Shown: positions 50,095 to 59,140 of the stretch, piece by piece
Position numbering within the stretch: the stretch's first letter is position 1
Layout of the letters: every line of letters starts with the position of its first letter
Assembly (NCBI RefSeq): GCF_936933875.1
Contig: NZ_CAKZIK010000068.1
Coordinates: 1 to 64,000, forward strand
DNA: 64,000 nucleotides
Source: an uncultured Chryseobacterium sp.
Lineage (GTDB): Bacteria; Bacteroidota; Bacteroidia; Flavobacteriales; Weeksellaceae
Direction of reading: 5' to 3'
The notes under the pieces: model-generated
What the model was told of the DNA's origin: nothing
Seen by the model: the letters and a program-made list of their open reading frames with translations, nothing else
Databases searched by the model: none
Made by a program: the position numbers and the translations under genes

Positions 50095-50202
50095 TTGTTT
50101 GAGCGTTTGAAATTGTTCGGTTGATAAACAAAAAATATTATCAAACTAATTCAAACTAATTCAAATCAATTTAAACCTTTCAAACGCCCTCAAAAATAAT
50201 TT
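50095..50202. repeat. Stuttered linker between yicC and gmk
   Basis: Tandem TCAAACTAAT and related units fill the spacer (ATCAAACTAATTCAAACTAA, then TTCAAATCAATTT). GTTTGAGCGTTTGAAA near 50098 and TTTCAAACGCCCTC near 50178 are near reverse complements, so the whole spacer can fold back. No ORF. Confidence 0.6.
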
Positions 50203-50766
50203 ATGCAAAAAGTTATCATATTTTCAGCACCTTCCGGAAGTGGGAAAACAACTTTGGTAAAACATGCTTTGGAGCAGTTTCCGCAACTCGCGTTCTCCAT
50301 TTCATGCACCACGAGAAATCCTCGCGGAACCGAACTAAACGGTGTTGATTATCATTTTATTTCTCCTGACAAATTCCGTCAGAAAATTTCAGAAGATGCC
50401 TTTGTAGAGTTTGAAGAAGTGTACACCGATAAATATTACGGAACCCTCAAAAGCGAAGTGGAAAGAATCTGGGACAGTGGAAAAGCCGTTATTTTCGATG
50501 TAGATGTAAAAGGTGGAATTTCTCTTAAAAAATATTTCGGCGAAAAAGCTTTGTCGATTTTCGTCATGCCTCCTTCCATTGAAGAATTGGAACGAAGATT
50601 GATTTCAAGAGCAACAGATGATGCAGAAACCATCAAAACTCGCGTTGCGAAAGCAGAAGAGGAGATGACTTTCAAAAACGAATTCGACAAAATTGTGGTG
50701 AATACAGATTTGGACACTGCAAAATCGGAAACCGAAAATTTAATTACCCAATTTTTAAATGCTTAA
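50203..50766 (+). CDS. gmk: Guanylate kinase
   Basis: 187 aa. Phosphorylates GMP to GDP. P-loop SAPSGSGKTTLVKH (residues 8-21), GMP-binding region SCTTRNPRGTELNGVDYHFI, the substrate tyrosine in DKYYGT, and lid residues SRATDDAETIKTRVAKAEEE. Standard size. Confidence 0.97.
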   Translation: MQKVIIFSAPSGSGKTTLVKHALEQFPQLAFSISCTTRNPRGTELNGVDYHFISPDKFRQKISEDAFVEFEEVYTDKYYGTLKSEVERIWDSGKAVIFDVDVKGGISLKKYFGEKALSIFVMPPSIEELERRLISRATDDAETIKTRVAKAEEEMTFKNEFDKIVVNTDLDTAKSETENLITQFLNA

Positions 50767-50802
50767 CTTTAAGCAATTAACAAAATATAACGAACCAAAA
50801 AT

Positions 50803-51822
50803 ATGAGCACTGAAACCTTAGAAAAAGCAAAAGCCAATCTTCCTGTAAGAGGATTTTTAAAACTGGACGACCTTAAAATTCCGCAGGGAGAAGAGTTAGT
50901 TCAGGCAATTTTGGATTTGAAAAAGGAAAAAAATGCTGTTATTTTAGCACATTATTATCAACCTGCAGAAATTCAGGATATCGCTGATTTTCTTGGAGAT
51001 TCTTTGCAATTGGCGAGACAGGCAAAAGAAACCGATGCAGACATGATTGCGTTCTGCGGAGTACATTTCATGGCAGAAGCTGCAAAAATTCTGAATCCAA
51101 CAAAAAAAGTAGTTCTTCCGGATACTCAAGCCGGATGTTCGCTTGCAGACGGTTGTAGTGGTGAAGGTTTGAGAGCAATGCGTGAAAAACATCCGAATGC
51201 TCTCATCGCAACTTACATCAACTGTAATGCGGAAACTAAAGCAGAATCCGACATTATTGTAACAAGTTCCAATGCAGAAACGATTATTAATGCGCTTCCG
51301 CAAGACCGTCCGATTATTTTCGCACCGGACAAAAATTTGGGAAGATATCTTTCTAAAAAAACCGGTCGCGACATGATTTTGTGGGACGGAAGCTGTATCG
51401 TTCACGAAGCATTTTCCATGGAAAGAATAGCGCAACAATTGGCTGAAAATCCGGATGCAAAATTGATTGCACACCCCGAATCTGAAACTCCTGTTCTCGA
51501 TTTGGCACATTTCATCGGTTCAACATCAGCTTTGCTGAATTATGTCGAAAAAGATGAAGCAACCAAATTTATCGTGGCCACAGAAGAAGGAATTCTGCAC
51601 GAAATGAAAAAACGTGCTCCGCACAAAACGTTAATTCCGGCTTTGGTTTTTGATGAAAGCTGCAATTGTTCCGAATGTTTCTACATGAAACGCAACACGA
51701 TGGAAAAGCTTTATCTGTGCATGAAGTATGAACTTCCTGAAATCCTTATCGATGAAGAACTTCGCCTGAAAGCATTAAAGCCAATTGAAGAAATGCTCGA
51801 ACTTTCAAAATCAATCAAATAA
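50803..51822 (+). CDS. nadA: Quinolinate synthase A
   Basis: 339 aa [4Fe-4S] enzyme condensing iminoaspartate and dihydroxyacetone phosphate to quinolinate in NAD synthesis. LAHYYQPAEIQDIADFLGDS marks the first domain. Cluster cysteines: C112 in TQAGCSLADGC, C198 in WDGSCIVHEAF, and one in the C-terminal group ESCNCSECFYMK. nadB and nadC are not nearby, though nadD is at 19 kb. Confidence 0.96.
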   Translation: MSTETLEKAKANLPVRGFLKLDDLKIPQGEELVQAILDLKKEKNAVILAHYYQPAEIQDIADFLGDSLQLARQAKETDADMIAFCGVHFMAEAAKILNPTKKVVLPDTQAGCSLADGCSGEGLRAMREKHPNALIATYINCNAETKAESDIIVTSSNAETIINALPQDRPIIFAPDKNLGRYLSKKTGRDMILWDGSCIVHEAFSMERIAQQLAENPDAKLIAHPESETPVLDLAHFIGSTSALLNYVEKDEATKFIVATEEGILHEMKKRAPHKTLIPALVFDESCNCSECFYMKRNTMEKLYLCMKYELPEILIDEELRLKALKPIEEMLELSKSIK

Positions 51823-51833
51823 AAACATACACC

Positions 51834-51873
51834 ACTTTGTCAAAGTTTTAAAATCTTTGACAAAGTTTTTTTT
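51834..51873 (+). terminator. Terminator of the yicC-gmk-nadA unit
   Basis: Perfect 12-bp stem ACTTTGTCAAAG / CTTTGACAAAGT (51834-51845, 51855-51866) with a 9-base loop and a run of T. Confidence 0.92.
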
Positions 51874-51884
51874 ATAGCCAAACC

Positions 51885-52247
51885 ATGACTTCAAAAATCA
51901 TCCTCGAAGACCTTAAAATCTACGCTTATCACGGTGTTCTTCCCGAAGAAAAAATCGTCGGAACTTATTATTTGCTGAATGTTGAACTTCATGCCGATCT
52001 TTGGAAAGCTGCGGATACAGATGATTTAAATGATACTGTGAACTATGCTTTGGTCAATGATATTCTTCACGAAGAAATGAAAACACCTTCCGAATTATTG
52101 GAACACGTCATTGGAAGAATTTTCAAAAAACTGGAAAATACTTTTCCCGGAATTACGTTCATCAAGATAAAACTTACCAAAACAAATCCACCGATGAAAG
52201 GCGAAATGAAAGGCGTAAGTGTGGAAATGGAAAAGAGTTTGAGATAA
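51885..52247 (+). CDS. folB: Dihydroneopterin aldolase
   Basis: 120 aa. Converts dihydroneopterin to 6-hydroxymethyl-dihydropterin in folate synthesis. IILEDLKIYAYHGVLPEEKI carries the YHG motif; VNYALVNDILHEEMKTPSEL with the catalytic Lys region; the C-terminal KLTKTNPPMKGEMKGVSVEM is typical. The DUF4403 gene starts 3 bases downstream. Confidence 0.95.
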   Translation: MTSKIILEDLKIYAYHGVLPEEKIVGTYYLLNVELHADLWKAADTDDLNDTVNYALVNDILHEEMKTPSELLEHVIGRIFKKLENTFPGITFIKIKLTKTNPPMKGEMKGVSVEMEKSLR

Positions 52248-52250
52248 AAG

Positions 52251-53609
52251 ATGAAAAAATATTTTACCTTTTTCGTGCTGATTTTCACTTTGAAAATTGT
52301 TGCACAGCAAACTGCGGTTTACGATTTCCCTAAAATCAAATCTTCGCTCACAATGCCAGTTCGCATTCCGCTTTCCGAAGTAGGAAATATTGTGAACGCT
52401 TCTGTGAAAGAACTCATTTACGAAGACAATTCGTACACGGATAACGATAACGACCAATTCAAAATTAAAGTTTGGAAAACACGTCCAATCAGATTGGTTG
52501 GAGGAACGAAACAAAATTTATTGATTGAAGTTCCACTAAAAATTTGGGCTGAAAAAGGCGTCGGAACTTTGGGTGTTTATTCTTACCAAAACACCACGTT
52601 CGAAACGGTGATGTATTTCAACTCACAGATTTCATTTCTGAACAACTGGACGGTGATGACCAAAACTTCACCGAATGGTTTTAAATGGGTAACAAAACCC
52701 GTTTTGGATTACGGAAAAATTAAAATTCCCATCACCACTTTGGTGGAAACGAACCTGAAAAAACAACAGGCTGATTTCTGCAAAACTATGGACGAAATGA
52801 TGTCGAAACAACTAAATTTCCAGCAATACGCCATTATGGCTTGGAATCAGTTTTCGCAGCCGTTTCATATTTCGGAGGAGTATAATACATGGTTGAAAAT
52901 TACACCGGTAAGTGTGAACATTACGCCGCTAACTTTTTACGGAAACGCGATTGATGCGAACATTGGGATTGATGCTTATTCTGAGACTTTTACGGGACAA
53001 AAACCTGCAGCTTCGCCTTTAATTAAAAATGTTGCGAACTTTAATTCGATTCAGAATCTGCCACAGAAATTTCTGCTTCAAACTACTGCAAATATTCCTT
53101 TTTCTGAAGCGACGGCGATTGCAAAAAGCATGTTTCTGAATAAAGAATTCGATTTCCGCGAAGGAAAATCAAAAGTGAAAATTACGGATATCAAAGTTTA
53201 TCGTGACGAAGACCGAATTATGATTGAAGCCGCAACGGAAGGCGCTGTCAGTGGAACTTCTTTTATTTCCGGAATTCCTGTTTATGATGTTTTGAAAAGA
53301 AAAATCGTTCTTTCAGACACCAATTTCAAACTCAAAACAAAAAATATTCTGCAGAAAACAGCTACGCTTCTTTTTCAGGGCAAAATCGTGAAAATGATTC
53401 AGGATGAATACGGAATTCCAACTGCTGAAATTGAAGATTCCTCCAAACAAAGTATCGAAGAAGCCTTCAATAAAGAATATTACAAAGGTCTGAAAATGCA
53501 GGGGAAAGTTTTTAGTCTAAAACCTTCGAAAATTTTACTAAATTCGTCAGGAATCACAGCTGTGATTGATACCGATGCCCAATTGAAACTGTTGGTGCAG
53601 GGAATGTAA
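52251..53609 (+). CDS. DUF4403 family protein
   Basis: 452 aa. Signal peptide MKKYFTFFVLIFTLKIVAQ, so exported. Rich in beta strands, with SSLTMPVRIPLSEVGNIVNA near the start and repeated LPQKFLLQTTANIPFSEA-type strands later; matches the layout of DUF4403, an envelope protein family of unknown function with lipid-binding-like tandem domains. Translationally close to folB (3-base gap). Confidence 0.85.
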   Translation: MKKYFTFFVLIFTLKIVAQQTAVYDFPKIKSSLTMPVRIPLSEVGNIVNASVKELIYEDNSYTDNDNDQFKIKVWKTRPIRLVGGTKQNLLIEVPLKIWAEKGVGTLGVYSYQNTTFETVMYFNSQISFLNNWTVMTKTSPNGFKWVTKPVLDYGKIKIPITTLVETNLKKQQADFCKTMDEMMSKQLNFQQYAIMAWNQFSQPFHISEEYNTWLKITPVSVNITPLTFYGNAIDANIGIDAYSETFTGQKPAASPLIKNVANFNSIQNLPQKFLLQTTANIPFSEATAIAKSMFLNKEFDFREGKSKVKITDIKVYRDEDRIMIEAATEGAVSGTSFISGIPVYDVLKRKIVLSDTNFKLKTKNILQKTATLLFQGKIVKMIQDEYGIPTAEIEDSSKQSIEEAFNKEYYKGLKMQGKVFSLKPSKILLNSSGITAVIDTDAQLKLLVQGM

Positions 53610-53629
53610 AAAAACTAATTGAAAACTTT

Positions 53630-53761
53630 ATGACACAAATCTCCAGAATTGCCGAACGAAACAAATCTGAAAAGCGGGTTCGTTTTGTTAACTACATCAT
53701 CGATTTTATTTTTTCAGTCATCATTATTTGGATTGTTTTAGCGGTTTTAATACTCATTTAA
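53630..53761 (+). CDS. 43-aa membrane ORF resembling the start of an RDD protein
   Basis: ATG 53630 encodes MTQISRIAERNKSEKRVRFV then NYIIDFIFSVIIIWIVLAVL and ILI, then TAA. R-x-R-F-x-N-Y-I-I-D is the hallmark opening of RDD-family proteins, but only the first helix remains and neither other downstream frame restores homology. Either a gene remnant or a small membrane protein. Confidence 0.5.
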   Translation: MTQISRIAERNKSEKRVRFVNYIIDFIFSVIIIWIVLAVLILI

Positions 53762-53834
53762 GCATTTACTACAGGCGAAGATTACGTCTTAATTGCGACC
53801 CAAATGGAAAATTCCTCATTAAAATCTATAAAAA

Positions 53835-55967
53835 TTATTCAGAATTCTTCTTTTCTTTTTGATAAACAAAATGGTTTTGCAGTAACCGGATTTCGTTGAA
53901 TTCAAAATCATTTGGCAAGGCTTTTTTCCATTCGGTTAAAGTTTCGTGATTGTTTTTTTTGAATTCTTCCTGGAAGATTTCAATCTTTTCCTTTGCGAAA
54001 ATTCGGTTTAAATCCAACAATCCCTGTTCAGCAAATTTAGCGAGATGTCCGTAAATGGTTTCGGTTACCAAACCGCGTTCTTTGGCGATTTCAGGAATCG
54101 TTTTTCCTTCTTCAAAAAGCTGAAAGCTGAGAACCTGCGACGGAACTTTTGCAACTTTTGAAGTAATTTGCACATCGTTTGCTTCGTCGAAAAGCTTGGT
54201 TTCCAGAAGATACAACGTTTTTAAATCTTTCAGATAATCTTCCAAATCATCGAGGATAACGCGAAAATCTTCGTTGTACTGTTTCAAACCTTTTACGCCT
54301 TTTGTTTCGGCATAAAATTCTTTTAAAGGATTGAATATTTTTTCATTTACGTTTTTGAAAAAGAAATTTACAGCGCCTTTTGCTTTGCTTTCAACTTCGT
54401 TCCAATCTTCGTTTCCGGAAATGAATTTCTGCGTTTTCTGACGAATTATTTTTTCAAATTTTTCATAAATTCCGTTGAAGTTTTGCGCTTGAGGTTTAAT
54501 GGCATCATACAAAAATTTTGCTTTGTCTTTATCCAAAAACTTACTGATTCTCGCATTCGAATACCAAGTTTCTAAAGCCAATGAAAACCAACGGTTATCC
54601 AATCTGTTGATAATTTTCTGGATGCTGTAGTCGTATTTTTCAATGTTCAGAATTTCTTCAACACGGTCGTTTGCATGGGTTTCGTCCTGAAATTTTGAAA
54701 CTCTTTTATCAGCAAAAATAACTTCGGGCGTAATTTTCGATTTTAAAACAATTCCTTCTAAAGTTCGGCAGCGCGAAAGCGCAACATAAACCTGGCCTGA
54801 AGCAAAAGACTTTCCGGCATCAATAATGAGTCGGTCAAAAGTTAAACCTTGTGATTTGTGAATTGTTACCGCCCATGCCAAACGAATCGGATACTGAACG
54901 AAACTTCCTAAAACATCTTCCTGAATGCTTTTGTCCTCGCCTAAAGTGTAACGTTTTTGGTCCCAGGTTTCTTTTTTGAGCTTGTAAATTTCGTCGTCGC
55001 CATCGATAAGAACGGTAATTTCATTGTTGTCGATATCAACAATTTCGGCCAATTTTCCATTGAAATAACGTTTTTCATTACTAGCGTCATTTCGGATAAA
55101 CATAATCTGAGCGCCAACTTTCAATTCTAAAACTTCGTCGTTTGGATATTGGTTTTCGTTGAAATCTCCGGTTATTGCAGCTTTAAACTGATGAATTTTT
55201 CCGGGAAGTTCGGCCAGTTTTTTCTGGTTGATTTCATCTGCCATTCGGTTATGCGAAGTAAGATAAACGTAGGCTTCATCTTTCGGTTCAAAATCCGGAA
55301 TGTAACGTTCATTTAAAGTTTCAAAATCGATATCACCAATTTCTCCATCGCGGATTTCGTTGAGGATTTCAAGAAATTTCTCGTCTTTCTGTCGGTAAAC
55401 TGTGGTGAGTTCAAGCGTAATTAAAGGAAGTTCCTGCAAAGCTAAACTGTCAAAGAAAAACGGCGATTTGTAGTATTGGCTCAAAACATATTCGTCCCGA
55501 ACAACCGGTGGAAGCTGATATAAATCTCCGATAAACAACATTTGAACTCCACCAAACTTCTGCTGATTTCTTCGGACATGGCGCAAAGAAAAATCCATCA
55601 TATCCAAAACATCAGCCCGAAGCATTGAAACTTCATCGATAATGATAATTTCAATTTCGCGCAGCAGTTTCAGTTTGTCTTTTCGATATTTGAAATGATG
55701 CATCAAATCAGCAATATTGTTCCCCAAATTTCCATCGATGCGCTCTGTTGTTGGCAAAAATGTTCTCAAAGGCAGCCCAAACATCGAATGAATGGTTACA
55801 CCTCCAGCATTAATGGCGGCAATTCCGGTGGGAGCCACAACGATATGTTTTTTGCGGGTGCGTTTCACAAAATCGTTGAGGAAAGTGGTTTTTCCAGTTC
55901 CGGCTTTTCCGGTAAGAAATATGCTTCGGTTGGTGTGTTCTGCTAAATTGAACAGAGAATCATTCAT
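53835..55967 (-). CDS. PIF1-like helicase with C-terminal helix-turn-helix
   Basis: 710 aa. Superfamily 1B helicase: Walker A FLTGKAGTGKTTFLNDFV (18-35), VAPTGIAAINAGGVTIHSMF (motif Ia), Walker B IIIDEVSMLRADVLDMMD, QLPPVVR, and the C-terminal motif AWAVTIHKSQGLTFDRLIID with YVALSRCR. The final ~100 residues hold a helix-turn-helix (FQLFEEGKTIPEIAKERGLV) of the HTH_40 type seen in this Bacteroidetes helicase group. A TAAATTTG element (minus strand, 55979-55972) is only 4 bases before the ATG, so the mRNA may be nearly leaderless. Confidence 0.92.
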   Translation of the reverse strand: MNDSLFNLAEHTNRSIFLTGKAGTGKTTFLNDFVKRTRKKHIVVAPTGIAAINAGGVTIHSMFGLPLRTFLPTTERIDGNLGNNIADLMHHFKYRKDKLKLLREIEIIIIDEVSMLRADVLDMMDFSLRHVRRNQQKFGGVQMLFIGDLYQLPPVVRDEYVLSQYYKSPFFFDSLALQELPLITLELTTVYRQKDEKFLEILNEIRDGEIGDIDFETLNERYIPDFEPKDEAYVYLTSHNRMADEINQKKLAELPGKIHQFKAAITGDFNENQYPNDEVLELKVGAQIMFIRNDASNEKRYFNGKLAEIVDIDNNEITVLIDGDDEIYKLKKETWDQKRYTLGEDKSIQEDVLGSFVQYPIRLAWAVTIHKSQGLTFDRLIIDAGKSFASGQVYVALSRCRTLEGIVLKSKITPEVIFADKRVSKFQDETHANDRVEEILNIEKYDYSIQKIINRLDNRWFSLALETWYSNARISKFLDKDKAKFLYDAIKPQAQNFNGIYEKFEKIIRQKTQKFISGNEDWNEVESKAKGAVNFFFKNVNEKIFNPLKEFYAETKGVKGLKQYNEDFRVILDDLEDYLKDLKTLYLLETKLFDEANDVQITSKVAKVPSQVLSFQLFEEGKTIPEIAKERGLVTETIYGHLAKFAEQGLLDLNRIFAKEKIEIFQEEFKKNNHETLTEWKKALPNDFEFNEIRLLQNHFVYQKEKKNSE

Positions 55968-56071
55968 TGTTCAAATTTAAAAAAAATGAAAAGAATAGGA
56001 TTTTGAAAATTTGCTATATTTTTTCGCAAAAAAGGCAACATTTTTGCTGATGTTGAGGAAAATTATCTCGA

Positions 56072-56521
56072 ATGAAAATCATCGCCGTTTTCGGAATCGC
56101 ACTTTTGTCGCTCGCTGCCTGCAAATCCAAAAAATCAGTTGAACCTGATGATACTTTGCCAAAAGATATTTCCCAGAAGCCTGTGAAAAATAATTCTCAG
56201 GAAAAAGACAATGAAGATTTATCGAAATTAAGGGCGGAAATTGATGATTTAATTAATGCTCAAACTTGTACTAATGCTGAAGATTGGAGGATTTCACCAA
56301 TAGGTTCTAAGGCTTGTGGTGGTCCTGCTTCTTATTTGGCTTACCCGAAAGATAAAGAGGACGACATTCTTCCTAAAATTCAAAAATATACAAGACAGCA
56401 ATCTGCTTTTAACCAAAAATACGGCATCGTTTCGGATTGTATGATGGTAATGCCTCCTTCCGGAGTTAAATGTGAAAATGGAAAAGCAGTTCTTATTTCT
56501 TCCAACGAAAGCATTCAATAA
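56072..56521 (+). CDS. Putative lipoprotein
   Basis: 149 aa. MKIIAVFGIALLSLAACKSK has lipobox LAAC (Cys17). A Lys/Asp/Ser-rich linker precedes a compact domain with four cysteines (QTCTNAEDWRISPIGSKACGG; SDCMMVMPPSGVKCENGKAV) likely to form two disulfides outside the membrane. No family recognised. Converges on YihY with a 7-base overlap of the 3' ends. Confidence 0.75.
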   Translation: MKIIAVFGIALLSLAACKSKKSVEPDDTLPKDISQKPVKNNSQEKDNEDLSKLRAEIDDLINAQTCTNAEDWRISPIGSKACGGPASYLAYPKDKEDDILPKIQKYTRQQSAFNQKYGIVSDCMMVMPPSGVKCENGKAVLISSNESIQ

Positions 56522-57450
56522 AAATTTTTCTGTACTTCTTCGGGCAGTTTATCTTTAATATTTTTGGTAGCACTCCATTTGGCGTGTCTCGAAGGTTTGA
56601 TGTGGTAACCCATTTTCTTTGAAAATATTTTGGTGAATTCTGCCCCGAAAAACAACAGCTGGCAGGAATAATTGATCCACATCATCAATAATATAATGGT
56701 TCCTGCAGCGCCGAAAACTGAAGTTGGCTTCGAAATATCAAAATAAATTCCCAACAAAAATTTTCCGAGACCGAACAGAACGGAAGTAATAAATGCACCC
56801 ATCCAAACTGATTTCCAGGAAATTTCAACGTCGGGTAACACTTTGAAAATCAATGCAAAAAGTACAGTTGCGAAGATGAATCCAATCAGGAAATTCATGA
56901 TATTTAGAGCGACATACGTTTCAATGCTGAACTGTCTTGTAATCCACTCATTGGCAATGCCGATAAAGGACGTAATTAATAAGCTAATCAGCAACAGAAA
57001 CGCTATCATTAAAATCATTCCGAAAGAGTTGGCACGATCCAAAAAAAATTTTTCGATGGCTTTTTTAGGAGCTGCTTCAACATCCCAAAGGGCATTGAGG
57101 GATTTCTGCATTTGAAAAAACAGGGTAGTAGCACCGAAAAGAAGGGTTCCGATACCGAAAATTTTCATCCAGACATTTTTATTGTCCAGAACGCCGCTCG
57201 TAATCAGATTTTGAATGGCATCACCAACGTCTTTACCCATTATTCCGGCCGTTTGTTTCTGAATTTCGCCGCGAATCGCTTCATCACCTAAAAATCCACC
57301 AGCAACCCAAACAATAATAATGAGCAATCCGGGTAAAGAAAAAATGGCATAATACGCCATACTCGCAGAATCTTTGGATGCCGGAGAATTGTTCCATTCG
57401 GAGAAGGTTTCTTTAAGAATTTCCCAAGTATATTTTAGGTACTTTGTCAT
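56515..57450 (-). CDS. YihY/BrkB family inner-membrane protein
   Basis: 311 aa with six TM segments: AYYAIFSLPGLLIIIVWVAG, ILMIAFLLLISLLITSFIGI, LNIMNFLIGFIFATVLFALI and others, plus LPDVEISWKSVWMGAFITSV and the terminal ILLMMWINYSCQLLFFGAEF. The family was once annotated as RNase BN by mistake; its role (possibly transport or envelope function) is unsettled. Confidence 0.9.
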   Translation of the reverse strand: MTKYLKYTWEILKETFSEWNNSPASKDSASMAYYAIFSLPGLLIIIVWVAGGFLGDEAIRGEIQKQTAGIMGKDVGDAIQNLITSGVLDNKNVWMKIFGIGTLLFGATTLFFQMQKSLNALWDVEAAPKKAIEKFFLDRANSFGMILMIAFLLLISLLITSFIGIANEWITRQFSIETYVALNIMNFLIGFIFATVLFALIFKVLPDVEISWKSVWMGAFITSVLFGLGKFLLGIYFDISKPTSVFGAAGTIILLMMWINYSCQLLFFGAEFTKIFSKKMGYHIKPSRHAKWSATKNIKDKLPEEVQKNFY

Positions 57451-57560
57451 GGTTGGAAATCAGAATTCCAAATCTGTACCTAAAAAATTAGGGATGATTT
57501 ATATGTAAAAAACTTTAAAAATTCTGAAAATTAATTCAACTTTGATATTTCACAATTCAC

Positions 57561-58082
57561 TTATTCACTTTCCTTATACCATGAAGAATATTTCACGTAA
57601 TTGTTCGCAATTCTGTTCACTTCACCTTCTAAAAGTTCACAGGAAATATCTTTAATTTTTTTCGCCGGAACTCCTCCCCAAACTTCTCCGGACCTGATGT
57701 GAGTTCCCTGTGTTACAACGGAACCGGCTCCAACGATAGAATTGCTTTCAACAAGACAATCGTCCATTACAATTGCCCCCATTCCAATCAGAACGTTATC
57801 GTGTATATTGCAACCGTGAACTATCGCATTATGACCGATAGAAACATTGTTTCCGATATTTAGCGGAAATTTTTCATAGGTGCAGTGAAGCATTGCGTTG
57901 TCCTGAACATTCACTTTGTTGCCCATTTTGATGTAGTGAACATCGCCCCGAATTACGGCGTTATACCAAATGCTGCATTCGGTTCCCATGGTAACATCTC
58001 CAACAACAGTTGCGGTTTCTGCCAAAAAAGTTCCATCGCCAATTTGCGGTTTTTTTCCTAAAAGTTCTCTAACGATTGCCAT
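57561..58082 (-). CDS. Gamma-carbonic-anhydrase-family hexapeptide protein
   Basis: 173 aa from ATG 58082; a TTG five codons upstream is rejected. Left-handed beta-helix of hexapeptide repeats (VVGDVTMGTECSIWYNAVIR, then GNKVNVQDNAML). Zinc ligands typical of gamma-CA: His in RGDVHYIKMG-adjacent strands, HCTY, and IGHNAIVHGCNI. Related proteins include YrdA/PaaY, so carbonic anhydrase activity is not certain. Confidence 0.9.
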   Translation of the reverse strand: MAIVRELLGKKPQIGDGTFLAETATVVGDVTMGTECSIWYNAVIRGDVHYIKMGNKVNVQDNAMLHCTYEKFPLNIGNNVSIGHNAIVHGCNIHDNVLIGMGAIVMDDCLVESNSIVGAGSVVTQGTHIRSGEVWGGVPAKKIKDISCELLEGEVNRIANNYVKYSSWYKESE

Positions 58083-58180
58083 ATTCAAAAGGTTCAAAGT
58101 TTAAAGTTTCTTGCTGATTTCAACGATTGATAAAGTCTAATATCTGATGTCTGATATCTGCCTTCTAATGCTTATTTTTG
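58083..58180. promoter_or_regulatory. Linker repeat with candidate nfu promoter element
   Basis: TAATATCTGATGTCTGATAT (from 58139) is stuttered linker sequence. TATTTTTG at 58173-58180 matches the -7 consensus 23 bases before ATG 58204. Confidence 0.5.
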
Positions 58181-58203
58181 CACTACTCAAATTTAATTAT
58201 AAA

Positions 58204-59082
58204 ATGCGACAAATCATTATAGAGCCTACAGAAAATCCCAAAGTAATGAAGTTTATTGCGGATTACACGCTAATTCCCGGAGCTTTGGAACTCGACAGAA
58301 TTTCTGATATTTCCGAAATTCCTTTGGCTCAGGAACTTTTTAATTATCCTTTTGTGGAAAGAATTTTCATCACAGCTAATTTTGTGGCAGTAGCGAAACA
58401 GGATTCTGTAGAATGGGAACACGTTTCTGAAAGTTTAAAAAATATTATTGAAGACGAGCTTTTGGCTAACCCAAGAATTTACCTTCAGAAAAAAAGAGAA
58501 CTTTACCAGATTTATGCTGAAATGACGCCAAATCCTGCGGTAATGAAATTTGTTGCGCAGCGATTTATAATTGAAGGTTTCCTTGAAGTAAAATCCCGAG
58601 AAGAAGCAGCGGGAGTTCCATTAGCGAAAGCGATTTTTGATGAATTCGAGTTTGCGAAAGAAATTTTTATCTCCGATAATTTTGTGGCTGTTACTAAAGA
58701 CGATTCTGTACAGTGGCATGAAGTGATGGTTCCGGTAAGAGCTTTTATTGCGGAATATCTTCAGGCAGGAAATAAAGTGGCTGAAATTGAAGCTCAAAAA
58801 CACGAAAATCCTGTAGAAAAAATTATCAACAGAGATTATACCGATAACGAACTTAAAATTTCTGATATTCTGAATGAATACGTTGCTCCGGCTGTAGAAA
58901 ACGACGGCGGCAAAATTTCTCTGATGGAATATGACGAAGACAGCAAAACAGCGAAAATGTTGCTTCAAGGTGCATGTTCAGGTTGCCCAAGTTCTACGGC
59001 GACGCTTAAAAACGGTATCGAAAATATTCTGAAACAGTTTGTTCCGGATTTGGTTGAAAAAGTAGAAGCTGTTAACGGATAA
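58204..59082 (+). CDS. NifU/Nfu-type iron-sulfur scaffold with duplicated Nfu N-domain
   Basis: 292 aa from ATG 58204; upstream extension to 58147 lies before the promoter element. Two tandem Nfu_N domains (~1-90: PTENPKVMKFIADYTLIPGA; ~100-190: MTPNPAVMKFVAQRFIIEGF) and a C-terminal NifU domain with the cluster-binding CxxC in QGACSGCPSSTATLKNGIEN. It carries or transfers Fe-S clusters. The duplicated N-domain distinguishes it from the usual single-domain NfuA. Confidence 0.93.
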   Translation: MRQIIIEPTENPKVMKFIADYTLIPGALELDRISDISEIPLAQELFNYPFVERIFITANFVAVAKQDSVEWEHVSESLKNIIEDELLANPRIYLQKKRELYQIYAEMTPNPAVMKFVAQRFIIEGFLEVKSREEAAGVPLAKAIFDEFEFAKEIFISDNFVAVTKDDSVQWHEVMVPVRAFIAEYLQAGNKVAEIEAQKHENPVEKIINRDYTDNELKISDILNEYVAPAVENDGGKISLMEYDEDSKTAKMLLQGACSGCPSSTATLKNGIENILKQFVPDLVEKVEAVNG

Positions 59083-59140
59083 TCATAAGCAATTAGCAAT
59101 GGGTGATGAATAATCATCCATTACTTATTACTCATTACTC
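59083..59140. repeat. Stuttered linker before hemH
   Basis: AATAATCATCCATTACTTAT, then TACTCATTACTCATG, the last ATG being the hemH start region. Same flavour as 34299-34343. Confidence 0.65.

Noticed and set aside
53762..53834. Continuation of the RDD-like ORF in another frame
   Set aside because: Translations of the remaining frames give no hydrophobic helix or RDD-like motif.
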